Below are positions 1 to 6,909 of a DNA stretch of 64,000 nt, piece after piece; the first letter of the stretch is position 1; each line of letters begins with the position of its first letter. Source of the DNA: Fibrobacter sp. GTDB lineage: Bacteria; Fibrobacterota; Fibrobacteria; Fibrobacterales; Fibrobacteraceae. The stretch covers positions 1 through 64,000 of the forward strand of contig JAKSIG010000007.1 of the NCBI GenBank assembly GCA_024398955.1, in the 5' to 3' direction. The notes beneath the pieces are model-generated. The model was not told where the DNA came from and did not search any database. It was given only the letters and a program-made list of their open reading frames with translations. The position numbers and the translations under genes were made by a program.

Positions 1-252
1 CCGCCAAATGCTGGGCTCACCCATGTGCGAGCAAGCTCGCCCGCGGCCCTCGCCCCTACGCATTTGTAAGACGGAATATGGAAAAGCGCTCTCGCAAGAG
101 AGATTAAGACTGCATTTCTGCTTTAAGATACATTCCAAATTCTAATCCGTCAGAATGCCATCGCTCTCGCAAGAGAGATTAAGACTCAGCGTTAGTGTTG
201 TGAGTAGAAGTATTGATATTAGTCAGAATGCCATTGCTCTCGCAAGAGAGAT

Positions 253-390
253 AGCGCCCTACGGGCGCCTGCTTGTCGGCTCGGAACAAACGATTAAGCG
301 AATAAAGTAGAAATGCTTGCATTTCTATTTTTGAGCGACCTGTTTGGTGCTTGCACAATGCCCGCGCAAGCGCGGCCGCTTCACTCGCCT
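253..390. repeat. Dispersed hairpin element interrupting the CRISPR array (copy 1)
   Basis: After repeat base 31 the array breaks into a non-CRISPR block. It contains the hairpin GCGCCC-TAC-GGGCGC (254-268), a second perfect hairpin TAGAAATGC-TT-GCATTTCTA (308-327), and a third, CCGCGC-AA-GCGCGG (362-375), followed by the conserved tail CGCTTCACTCGCCT. The same block recurs at 700-837, and a shortened version at 1101-1167. Flanks are conserved while stem sequences vary with compensating changes. No coding function is apparent. Confidence 0.75.
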
Positions 391-699
391 CCGTCGCAGT
401 TAAGACAAAAGCAAAAATGTGCTCTCGCAAGAGAGATTGTGGCTTCGCCACCAAATGCTGGGCTCACCCATGTGCGAGCAAGCTCGCCCGCGGCCCTCGC
501 CCCTACGCATTTGTAAGACGGAATATGGAAAAGCGCTCTCGCAAGAGAGATTAAGACTGCATTTCTGCTTTAAGATACATTCCAAATTCTAATCCGTCAG
601 AATGCCATCGCTCTCGCAAGAGAGATTAAGACTCAGCGTTAGTGTTGTGAGTAGAAGTATTGATATTAGTCAGAATGCCATTGCTCTCGCAAGAGAGAT

Positions 700-837
700 A
701 GCGCCCTACGGGCGCCTGCTTGTCGGCTCGGAACAAACGATTAAGCGAATAAAGTAGAAATGCTTGCATTTCTATTTTTGAGCGACCTGTTTGGTGCTTG
801 CACAATGCCCGCGCAAGCGCGGCCGCTTCACTCGCCT
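700..837. repeat. Dispersed hairpin element (copy 2, inside the tandem duplication)
   Basis: This is an essentially identical copy of 253-390 at +447, with hairpins at 755-774 and 809-822. It follows the truncated CRISPR repeat 669-699. Confidence 0.75.
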
Positions 838-1100
838 CTGGCGCAGTTAAGACAAAAGCAAAAATGTGCTCTCGCAAGAGAGATTAAGACATTCCATGCC
901 TCTTGTGAAGCATTGTCCTTGTACAGGTCAGAATGCCATTGCTCTCGCAAGAGAGATTTAGACAATCCGTTGTCATAGTCGTAAGTCTTCTCTCCAGTCA
1001 GAATGCCATTGCTCTCGCAAGAGAGATTAAGACTCCGATTCTTTGATGGCGAAGATCTCCGTTGGCATAGTCAGAATGCCATTGCTCTCGCAAGAGAGAT

Positions 1101-1167
1101 AGCGCCCTACGGGCGCCTGCTTGTCGGCTCGGAAATGCCCGCGCGAGCGCGGTCGCTTCACTCGCCT
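1101..1167. repeat. Dispersed hairpin element, short form, inside the CRISPR array
   Basis: It follows the truncated repeat 1070-1100. It contains the GCGCCC-TAC-GGGCGC hairpin, the flank GGCTCGGAAATGC, the stem-loop CCGCGC-GA-GCGCGG (1139-1152) and the tail CGCTTCACTCGCCT. Compared with 253-390, the internal A/T-rich hairpin block is missing. Confidence 0.7.
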
Positions 1168-1383
1168 CTGTCGCAGTTAGACAAGAATGCAAAGCAGCTC
1201 TCGCAAGAGAGATTAAGACGGTAATTCATGAATTTCTAAATTGCTCATAACTTCAGTCAGAATGCCATTGCTCTCGCAAGAGAGATTAAGACACTTGAGC
1301 TTCTTTTCTACATCTTCAATCTTAGGAATAGAGTCAGAATGCCATTGCTCTCGCAAGAGAGGTAGCGCCCTTTGGGGGCTTGC

Positions 1384-1450
1384 TTTATAAAAACAGCATT
1401 TTGTGGTTTACGGTTTGTTTTAGAAATTCAATAAAGGGTGTGTTCGCGGA
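1384..1450 (+). promoter_or_regulatory. Duplicated upstream segment, copy 1, before the first small peptide
   Basis: This roughly 67-nt segment begins TTTATAAAAACA, contains TGGTTTAC and ends AATAAAGGGTGTGTT. It closely matches 1676-1742. Each copy sits about 35-40 nt before a very small membrane-peptide ORF, so it is probably a shared promoter or 5' leader. The small stem CGCGGAAATCCTTCGCG follows here. No match elsewhere in the window was noticed. Confidence 0.6.
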
Positions 1451-1489
1451 AATCCTTCGCGACATTCACTTTAAAAAAGGAGTTCTGTT

Positions 1490-1600
1490 ATGAACCAAGT
1501 CAAAGCTATTCTCGTTGTTGCCGCAGTCGTTGTCTCTGCCGCTATCAAGGTTGCCGATGCAATAAATGATGTTTCTGGCAGCATTCAAAGTACCAAGTGA
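1490..1600 (+). CDS. Small hydrophobic peptide (36 aa), possible single-pass membrane peptide
   Basis: A 36-codon ORF starts at ATG 1490, nine nucleotides after a strong AAGGAG ribosome-binding site, and ends TGA at 1598-1600. It begins MNQVKAILVVAAVVV, and the run from about residue 5 to 24 could span a membrane. The rest is short and polar. A rho-independent terminator follows at 1648-1678, so the unit looks like a discrete small gene. A second tiny ORF (1776-1859) has the same upstream sequence. The position between the CRISPR array and csx20 suggests an association with the CRISPR accessory module. I do not recognise the family. A small membrane toxin or effector is a guess only. Confidence 0.55.
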   Translation: MNQVKAILVVAAVVVSAAIKVADAINDVSGSIQSTK

Positions 1601-1647
1601 CATCCAATCGCAGCCCATGCGCAAAATGGGCAATCTCCTTGTTTGTT

Positions 1648-1678
1648 CCCGGCTAGTAGATGCTAGTCGGGATTTTTT
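1648..1678 (+). terminator. Rho-independent terminator after the first small peptide
   Basis: The stem CCCGGCTAG / CTAGTCGGG (one G-T pair) with loop TAGATG is followed by ATTTTTTAT. It lies directly before the second copy of the duplicated upstream segment. Confidence 0.8.
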
Positions 1679-1742
1679 ATAAAAACAACATTTTATGGTT
1701 TACACCTGTTTTTGAAACTGCAATAAAGGGTGTGTTGGCGGC
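1676..1742 (+). promoter_or_regulatory. Duplicated upstream segment, copy 2, before the second small peptide
   Basis: This is the second copy of the 1384-1450 segment. Shared blocks are TTTATAAAAACA, TGGTTTAC and CAATAAAGGGTGTGTT. It overlaps the T-tract of the preceding terminator, an arrangement seen before several genes in this window. It probably carries the promoter for the 1776 peptide, csx20, or both. Confidence 0.6.
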
Positions 1743-1775
1743 GGTCGTCAATAATCACCTAAAAGGAAAGTAATT

Positions 1776-1859
1776 ATGCAATACATCAAATTAATTCTCA
1801 CGGCAGTCTCGATCATTTCAACCATCGCAGAGGTGTCAAGGAGAGTAGACCATAAGTAG
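1776..1859 (+). CDS. Small hydrophobic peptide (27 aa), second copy-like unit
   Basis: A 27-codon ORF (MQYIKLILTAVSIIST then a charged tail RRVDHK) has AAAGGAAAG upstream as ribosome-binding site. The hydrophobic stretch is about residues 3-17. It ends at TAG 1857-1859, immediately before the AGGAGG that serves csx20 at 1868, so the two could be translationally coupled. It shares upstream sequence with the 1490 ORF but has little clear protein similarity beyond a short hydrophobic core. I do not recognise it. It may be a leader peptide for csx20 rather than a functional protein. Confidence 0.45.
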   Translation: MQYIKLILTAVSIISTIAEVSRRVDHK

Positions 1860-1867
1860 GAGGAAAA

Positions 1868-2254
1868 ATGAACCGCATTATAAACATTACCAATCACACC
1901 ATGACGGCTGAACAGTTCAAGGATGCCCAGCTGAACCTTGATGTCATGGAGGAACTTGCGCTGCCCGAAAACTTGCGCTCCCTTTGGGGCGCGGTCCCGC
2001 CGGATGTGGATTCGGTTCGGGATTATGTGTCGCCCTTGTTGCATTGGTTGTCGTCGGTGTACGAGCCATCTGACATCGTGTGGGTGCAGGGCGAGTGGGG
2101 TGTAACTTTGTCTGTTGTGGACTGGTGCCGCGAACGAAAAATTCGCTGCGTCTATGCCACTACGGAGCGCGTTGCACAGGAGATCCATTCTCCCAATGGG
2201 GTGCAGATGTCCCATGTTTTCAGACATGTGAGGTTCCGCAACTATTTTGACTGA
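1868..2254 (+). CDS. csx20: Csx20-family CRISPR-associated protein (predicted ring nuclease)
   Basis: The 128-aa product resembles Csx20 as I know it. It has an N-terminal strand with NHTMTAEQFKDA, then LPENLRSLWGAVPPD, a DIVWVQGEWGVT segment around residue 75, the VYATTER motif near residue 98 and the C-terminal HVRFRNYF. Csx20 is a small Rossmann-like family found with type III CRISPR systems and proposed to degrade cyclic oligoadenylate, which switches the response off. A strong AGGAGG lies five nucleotides before ATG 1868. It sits between the CRISPR array and the CARF effector and is ended by a terminator (2296-2319). A ring nuclease beside a cyclic-oligoadenylate effector is the expected pairing. 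Family assignment is from remembered motifs; activity is inferred. Confidence 0.75.
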   Translation: MNRIINITNHTMTAEQFKDAQLNLDVMEELALPENLRSLWGAVPPDVDSVRDYVSPLLHWLSSVYEPSDIVWVQGEWGVTLSVVDWCRERKIRCVYATTERVAQEIHSPNGVQMSHVFRHVRFRNYFD

Positions 2255-2295
2255 TTGTCCGTTTATAATGCTGTTTTTGTTCAAGAACTTTACAG

Positions 2296-2319
2296 ACCGC
2301 CCTCAAGGGGCGGTTTTTA
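2296..2319 (+). terminator. Rho-independent terminator after csx20
   Basis: ACCGCCC-TCAA-GGGGCGGT followed by TTTTAT. A TATATT -10-like box (2322-2327) follows at once and is the likely promoter for cad1. Confidence 0.85.
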
Positions 2320-2342
2320 TGTATATTCAAATACAAAAATAA

Positions 2343-4559
2343 ATGGTCTTTATGTCAAAAAATATTCTGGTATCTACCCTTGGGGCCAGCTGGTCCATTA
2401 TTCCCGAAACGCTTTCGGCCTTTTTGTATAACGAGGATTTCGATTTCTACAGGGGAATTGGAACGAAGGATTGCGATGGTGCCGCGGAATGGTTTAATCG
2501 CGGGTACGACCGCGAAATTCTTGCCGGTGGAACCATTGACGAGGTGTGGCTGATTTCTACAGACCAAGTTTGCAGGGAACGGGTTCTGTCGCTCGAGCAG
2601 AATCTGGAAAAGATTGGCGAATGGCAGAAGTCCTATGGTCCTGCCATCGGGATTCCCATTCGTGTGTGGGTGCTGAAGGGTGTTCCGGATATTGCAAGCG
2701 AATCGGATGCGTCGGGCTTTAGGGATTTGACCATGCGTGTGATGGCCCTTGCGCAGGTGTCGGGATGTGCGGCGGGTGAACGCAACAAGGTGATTGTGTC
2801 GCTTGCCTGCGGCCGTAAGACCATGAGCGCCGATATGCAGGATGCAGCCTATTGCTTTGGCTGTCGCGCCATGATGCATGTGCTTGGCGATACGGATAAT
2901 AAAAAGTTCATTCCGGTAAAGCTTAAGCAGTTCCCCAAGAGTGATCTGCTTGATGGTTTGGTGGAGCGCCAGACGGAAAAGACTCTGTTTGGGGAAATTG
3001 ACGAAACGCCTCTTGACGGTTTTGAAAACATCAAGGTACTCCACTTTGAATCCGATGGGGAGTTCCTCAGGATGGTTGACGAGAAGCGGGATGCCGCCTC
3101 ATATTTCTATTCGTCCTTCTGGTCCAATCAGGTGTACGATTACGAGACGTTCCCCATATTGTATACGCTTTCCGGCAGGACGCAGGAGTGCCTGCGGAAT
3201 TTCCGCATGGGCGTAAATCCAGAGAAGGCTGCTTTGGAGTTGGATCTTCTTAGGGGGTTGCCCAAGGCCGATTTGCATTGCCATCTTGGCGGCTGCCTTT
3301 CTGTGGAAGAAATGATTCGTGTGGCCTGCAGGCTAAAAGAAAAAGTTCAAGAGCAGGAACGGTTGCATCCGGCTTTTGCCCGCTGGAACTCCCTGCCGCC
3401 CGAGGAGGGCGAGTCCTGGAAAAGTTGGCGCTCCCGTGTGGCGGAGGAGACTGGGGTTGAACACATCTATGTGGCGCCCAAGTTCCTGTGCAGTTATGCT
3501 GGGCGAGCGGCGGAACTGGAGTCGCTGATGTATGGCGATTTTCTGGAGGAGCAAAAGTTTGTTGGCGTGGCCTCCGAGTCGAAAGAGGGCGGAGAGACAG
3601 TCCTGAATCTTGCCCCCTACGAAATGCTTGGCGACCTTCAGGGCTCGGCGCTGCTTTGCCATAGGGAAACCTTGGAAGAATGTGTCCGGGTGCTTCTGGA
3701 AAATTCCCGTAGCCACAATGTGCGTTATCTTGAAGTCCGCTGCTCTCCTATAAATTATGCGTCGTCGGGTTATTTCGAAAAGGAAGAAGTTGTCGAGACC
3801 ATTCTGGACGTGCTTGAGGAATTTCCTCAGGTAAAGTCCTCCATTGTGTTTATCGCCTCGAGGCATTCCGATGCCAAGCGTATCGTGGATGGTGTGGAGC
3901 TGTACAAGAAAATGATGCGGGAATCCAGGAACGATCGGTTCCGCAAATATTTTAGGGGCTTTGACCTTGCCGGAAACGAGGCCTCGAAAAAGGCGGAGGA
4001 AATGACACACCTGTTCCAGCCCATCAAGGAGGCCTGCCTGAACATTACCATCCATGCGGGGGAGACCATGCCGGTGGATAGCGTGTGGCAGGCGGTTTAT
4101 TGCCTGAATGCGGAACGTATTGGGCATGGGCTCACCCTTGTGAACAATGCGGAACTTATGAACAAGTTTAGGGACCGGAGAATCGGCGTGGAGATGTGCC
4201 CGTCCAGTAACTTCCAGATTATTGGATTCAAGGATAACTATTTCGCGGATCTTGTGGATTCCCGTGGAAAATCTCTTGGAGACTATCCCATGCAGAGGTA
4301 TTTGCGTGCGGGGCTTCGTGTTTGCGTGAATACGGATGACCCTGGCATTTCGAGAACGGATATGACTCGGGAACTGCATAAGGCGTCGCGACTGACTCGG
4401 GGCGGCCTTAGCCTTTGGGAGGTTTTTGCCCTGCTGTATAATTCCTTTGACTTGGCTTTTTTGCCCTATAACGAGAAGCGGGATTTGTTGAACCGGATGA
4501 ATGCCGCTGTCAAAGAATGGATTTCTGGCAACATCAATAAAATAGAGGGGTTGGCCTAA
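2343..4559 (+). CDS. cad1: Cad1: CARF-domain adenosine deaminase effector of type III CRISPR
   Basis: The 738-aa protein has an N-terminal CARF-type domain (about 1-200) with a first strand ILVSTLGASWS and the ligand-loop motif SLACGRKTMSADMQ. After a linker comes a full adenosine-deaminase domain (about 300-735). The zinc and catalytic residues are all present: HCH (H312, H314), HAGE (H571, E574), GHG (H595), CPSSN, and NTDDP (D665, D666). CARF-ADA proteins named Cad1 are reported to bind cyclic oligoadenylate made by type III Cas10 and to deaminate ATP to ITP, which arrests growth. The intact active site suggests a working enzyme. ATG 2352 is an alternative start, and neither start has a good ribosome-binding site. 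The TATATT at 2322-2327 implies a very short leader. It is coupled by TAATG to the AAA+ gene. Confidence 0.9.
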   Translation: MVFMSKNILVSTLGASWSIIPETLSAFLYNEDFDFYRGIGTKDCDGAAEWFNRGYDREILAGGTIDEVWLISTDQVCRERVLSLEQNLEKIGEWQKSYGPAIGIPIRVWVLKGVPDIASESDASGFRDLTMRVMALAQVSGCAAGERNKVIVSLACGRKTMSADMQDAAYCFGCRAMMHVLGDTDNKKFIPVKLKQFPKSDLLDGLVERQTEKTLFGEIDETPLDGFENIKVLHFESDGEFLRMVDEKRDAASYFYSSFWSNQVYDYETFPILYTLSGRTQECLRNFRMGVNPEKAALELDLLRGLPKADLHCHLGGCLSVEEMIRVACRLKEKVQEQERLHPAFARWNSLPPEEGESWKSWRSRVAEETGVEHIYVAPKFLCSYAGRAAELESLMYGDFLEEQKFVGVASESKEGGETVLNLAPYEMLGDLQGSALLCHRETLEECVRVLLENSRSHNVRYLEVRCSPINYASSGYFEKEEVVETILDVLEEFPQVKSSIVFIASRHSDAKRIVDGVELYKKMMRESRNDRFRKYFRGFDLAGNEASKKAEEMTHLFQPIKEACLNITIHAGETMPVDSVWQAVYCLNAERIGHGLTLVNNAELMNKFRDRRIGVEMCPSSNFQIIGFKDNYFADLVDSRGKSLGDYPMQRYLRAGLRVCVNTDDPGISRTDMTRELHKASRLTRGGLSLWEVFALLYNSFDLAFLPYNEKRDLLNRMNAAVKEWISGNINKIEGLA

Positions 4560-5833
4560 TGCTGAAGCAAATAGAAAAGGAATACCTAGAAAAGAAATTG
4601 CAGTATTGCAATCCCGAGAAGGATGACTTTTTGGACAGTGGCGATGACCCTTCTGAAAAGAGCTTGCGGATGGCTTATGTGGTTTCGCTAATTAGTGGGT
4701 GGGATACGGTCCTTATTTCTGGGCCGAATGGCGTTGGTAAGAACGGCTATGCCAAGCTTATCTGGAATGAAAGCCTGTGCGAATGGGGCGAAGAGGATAA
4801 AAATGATACCGAACAGGTTCGCTGGCAAAAGAAGGCCTGTGACCGTTTTGATAAGAAAGCGAATAAGATAATAGACCGTGAAATGCTGAATGTGAACTGT
4901 GCCGCATTTTCGGAAAATCTAATAGCCGCGGAACTGTTCGGCTACAAGAAAGGTGCCTTTACGGGGGCGGATAAGGCTCATAAGGGCAAGATCCAGATTG
5001 CGTCTGAAAAGTATGGTTGCCTCTTCTTGGATGAAGTGGGCGACTTGCCTTTATCTGCGCAGGCGATGCTGCTGCGATTCTTCCAGAATGGAGAAATTCA
5101 ACCTTTGGGCTGCTCTGAACCGGGTACGATTCACGAGGATTCTGGCGAAAAGAATTCCTTTAGGCCGGGAGGAAAGCTGAATAAGGTCAAGGTCATTTGT
5201 GCTACGAACAAGAATCTTGAAGAAGAAGTGAAAAAGGGAAATTTCCGGCTGGATCTTTTCCATCGAATAAACAAGTACCATGTAGAGGTTCCTCCTCTTT
5301 GCGAGCGTCCCAATGACTGCGAGCAGAATTTTGAAAACTACTTCCAGAAAATAAAGAAGGACTTGATGAAGGTTAATGGGAGTGCGAAGTCCTGGTTGAA
5401 TGGCGTTTCCATAGACCGAAAGGAATTTGGTGAACAGAACCGTTTGCATGGTTACCAGTGGCCGGGAAATTTCAGGGAGCTGCGCAACCGCTTGAACGAA
5501 GCCTTTGTTCAAAAAATCTATGACGGCGCCGATGATCTGGTGATTCGCTTTGGCGACTTGTTCCCCGAGGGTGTAGAAGTTGCCAAGATGAATGCCATGC
5601 GCCAAAACGACGAGACCGATATTGTGGATTCCTTGGCGGAATGCGGTTTCCCTCCCTTGGAAGGTGGAGCTTTGCCTGAATTCGACTTGGAGCAATGTCT
5701 TAACAATTTGCGCGTGCTGTACGTGAATAAGGCCAAGGCTCAATGCCAGGGGAAAAAGAGTCGGGCCTCGATGCTGCTGAAGTATTCGAATTACCAGATT
5801 ATGGATCGCGCGGTCAGGGCGAAAAAATCTTAA
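4559..5833 (+). CDS. Sigma-54-dependent transcriptional activator (AAA+), no N-terminal sensor domain
   Basis: The 424-aa protein is mostly a bacterial enhancer-binding AAA+ domain. It has a Walker A-like GPNGVGKN (55-62), the sigma-54 contact loop GAFTGAD (132-138), Walker B LFLDEVGDLP, a sensor I ATNKNLEE region with FRLDLFHRIN, and a sensor II WPGNFRELRNR. The C-terminal tail looks like a degenerate Fis-type helix-turn-helix. Only about 50 residues precede Walker A, so there is no receiver, GAF or CARF domain of its own. The related RtcR fuses a CARF-like domain to this AAA+ type. Here the CARF domain is in the adjacent Cad1, whose stop overlaps this start (TAATG), suggesting a split sensor-activator pair. 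A probable target is the sigma-54 promoter at 6031-6045. Family call is confident; the partnership is inferred. Confidence 0.88.
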   Translation: MLKQIEKEYLEKKLQYCNPEKDDFLDSGDDPSEKSLRMAYVVSLISGWDTVLISGPNGVGKNGYAKLIWNESLCEWGEEDKNDTEQVRWQKKACDRFDKKANKIIDREMLNVNCAAFSENLIAAELFGYKKGAFTGADKAHKGKIQIASEKYGCLFLDEVGDLPLSAQAMLLRFFQNGEIQPLGCSEPGTIHEDSGEKNSFRPGGKLNKVKVICATNKNLEEEVKKGNFRLDLFHRINKYHVEVPPLCERPNDCEQNFENYFQKIKKDLMKVNGSAKSWLNGVSIDRKEFGEQNRLHGYQWPGNFRELRNRLNEAFVQKIYDGADDLVIRFGDLFPEGVEVAKMNAMRQNDETDIVDSLAECGFPPLEGGALPEFDLEQCLNNLRVLYVNKAKAQCQGKKSRASMLLKYSNYQIMDRAVRAKKS

Positions 5834-5921
5834 AGATTTTGGTTTTCACTTGATGTGGGGAATTCGATAAGGTTTGTGTCCTGATTGAATTTAAGCTGTT
5901 GTAAATTTCCCTCCTAAATTG

Positions 5922-5950
5922 GCTCCGGGGTTTCCCGGGGCTCTTTGTTT
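5922..5950 (+). terminator. Rho-independent terminator after the sigma-54 activator gene
   Basis: GCTCCGGG-GTTT-CCCGGGGC stem-loop followed by TCTTTGTTT. It separates the cad1/activator operon from the next unit. Confidence 0.75.
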
Positions 5951-5961
5951 ATGTATAAACA
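5946..5961. promoter_or_regulatory. Palindrome, candidate enhancer site for the sigma-54 activator
   Basis: TGTTTAT-GT-ATAAACA is a perfect 7-bp-arm palindrome. Its centre lies about 103 bp before the predicted start of transcription from the -24/-12 promoter, within the range where enhancer-binding proteins usually bind. It overlaps the end of the preceding terminator. Function is inferred. Confidence 0.45.
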
Positions 5962-6030
5962 TATATGAAAATACTATGTAGAAAAATTGAATGTGTTGAA
6001 ATTTGCGTAAAAAAGCTAATTTTGTAGATA

Positions 6031-6046
6031 TGGCATAGTGATTGCC
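6031..6046 (+). promoter_or_regulatory. Sigma-54 (-24/-12) promoter
   Basis: TGGCATA-GTGA-TTGCC matches the consensus TGGCAYR-N4-TTGCW at every conserved position except the last base. The GG and GC elements have exact spacing. Transcription would start near 6057, about 22 nt before the ATG at 6079. The gene for a sigma-54 activator lies directly upstream. Confidence 0.8.
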
Positions 6047-6078
6047 TAATGGGTACAGACATAAACAAGGAGTAAAAA

Positions 6079-6861
6079 ATGTCTGTACTCAATAATTATT
6101 CTGAATTCGAAATTGAATCTTTGGACAACAACATGCTGCTGGCGAAATATCAGGCAACTAGGAGTCCTGTAGCATATCATTTGTTATGCGAGCGAAACAG
6201 GAAGATGATCGCCGCCTATGTGGGTTACTTCTATTTCAAGAATAAGCATACCAGGGAATTTGACTTCAGCCTGAAGGAGCTGAACGCTAAGGATTTTAGC
6301 GAGACATTGTGGTTGATGGCGCTGCTGCCGTTTCAAAAGGCATGTGCTGAATACACCGCCGGTTTCAACACCGCATTCAAGACTTTCGTCAGCAATATCA
6401 TGTTCTGGCATTTTGCAGAACTCAAGCGTCGTAATGCAAAGAGTCCTACACTTGTCAAGGAATCCGTACTGGAGGCAAGGCGCAGGGAGGATTCCGTCAA
6501 CAGAAAGGAAAGTGGCTGCATGGGTCGTTATGCAACTCGTACCAGAGAATGCGAGGAGCATGATTTCCGCGCGACCTATGGAGTGTTTAACGACGATGAT
6601 GGTTCTGACAAGGACTCTGCAGAAGATTTGTATAGGTCTATTGTTTCTTACCTTGGTGAAGATAGCGGTGCCGGCAAGGCGTTCAATGCTATGCTGGATA
6701 GCCATAGGGATTATCGTCGCGATTGGATGAAAAGTGCTGCGGATGAATTAGGTTATAGTCGCCAAAACCTGAACAAGATCAAGCGAACCGCAGTAAAGAA
6801 GATTCTCAAGAGCGATATTGCCCCGGATATCCGAGAATTCTTTGGTCACGATAAGAAGTAG
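6079..6861 (+). CDS. Sigma-70-family-like RNA polymerase sigma factor (divergent)
   Basis: The 260-aa protein starts after a clear AAGGAG (6067-6072). The N-terminal half (about 15-125) has the pattern of sigma region 2: an NMLLAKYQA start, a helix with LLCERNRKMIAAYVGYFYF, then FNTAFKTFVSNIMFWHFAELKRRN, comparable to the region 2.3-2.4 helix. A charged linker follows. The C-terminus (about 215-245) contains AADELGYSRQNLNKIKRTA, which fits a region 4 helix-turn-helix. It is the only gene behind the sigma-54 promoter before uup, so it may be the direct target of the adjacent activator. An alternative is a sigma-like anti-phage or phage-type regulator. The family call rests on motifs only, with moderate certainty. 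Confidence 0.65.
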   Translation: MSVLNNYSEFEIESLDNNMLLAKYQATRSPVAYHLLCERNRKMIAAYVGYFYFKNKHTREFDFSLKELNAKDFSETLWLMALLPFQKACAEYTAGFNTAFKTFVSNIMFWHFAELKRRNAKSPTLVKESVLEARRREDSVNRKESGCMGRYATRTRECEEHDFRATYGVFNDDDGSDKDSAEDLYRSIVSYLGEDSGAGKAFNAMLDSHRDYRRDWMKSAADELGYSRQNLNKIKRTAVKKILKSDIAPDIREFFGHDKK

Positions 6862-6909
6862 ATCGTCGTCATCTTCTACATCTGAGGCAGTTTTTCTACC
6901 TTTGCCTTC

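Larger units (their letters stand above)
4..885. repeat. 447-bp tandem duplication within the CRISPR array
   Basis: Bases 4-438 are repeated at 451-885 with a constant offset of 447. The only differences I see are a few bases near 391-394 versus 838-841. Each copy holds one 5'-degenerate CRISPR repeat, one full repeat, one truncated repeat, two spacers and the same hairpin elements. The near-identity of the copies points to a recent recombination event. A small hairpin, GTGGC-TTC-GCCAC at 439-451, lies on the junction between the copies. An assembly artefact cannot be excluded from the sequence alone. Confidence 0.9.
74..1363 (+). CRISPR. CRISPR array (type III/I-like repeat), rearranged; left end outside or at window edge
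   Basis: A 37-nt repeat begins GTCAGAATGCCATTG, carries the perfect stem-loop CTCTC-GCAA-GAGAG, and ends ATTAAGAC. Full copies lie at 149-185, 596-632, 927-963 (one mismatch), 997-1033 and 1256-1292. Copies with a degenerate 5' half end at 110, 557, 890 and 1219. Copies cut after base 31 lie at 222-252, 669-699, 1070-1100 and 1333-1363. Spacers lie at 111-148, 186-221, 558-595, 633-668, 891-926, 964-996, 1034-1069, 1220-1255 and 1293-1332, each 33-40 nt. That is nine spacers, seven of them unique, because two are copied by the 447-bp duplication. The ATTAAGAC end resembles the crRNA 5' handle of type III and I systems, so transcription is inferred to run left to right with the leader to the left. 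The last repeat is degenerate, as expected of the distal end. No core cas gene is visible in the window. Confidence 0.9.

Noticed and set aside
179..978. Short open frames within the CRISPR array
   Set aside because: They are translations of repeats, spacers and hairpin elements, and occur twice only because of the 447-bp duplication.
2343..4559. Cad1 considered as a plain housekeeping adenosine deaminase
   Set aside because: The extra 300 N-terminal residues with a CARF-type pattern, plus csx20 and CRISPR neighbours, argue for the CRISPR effector.
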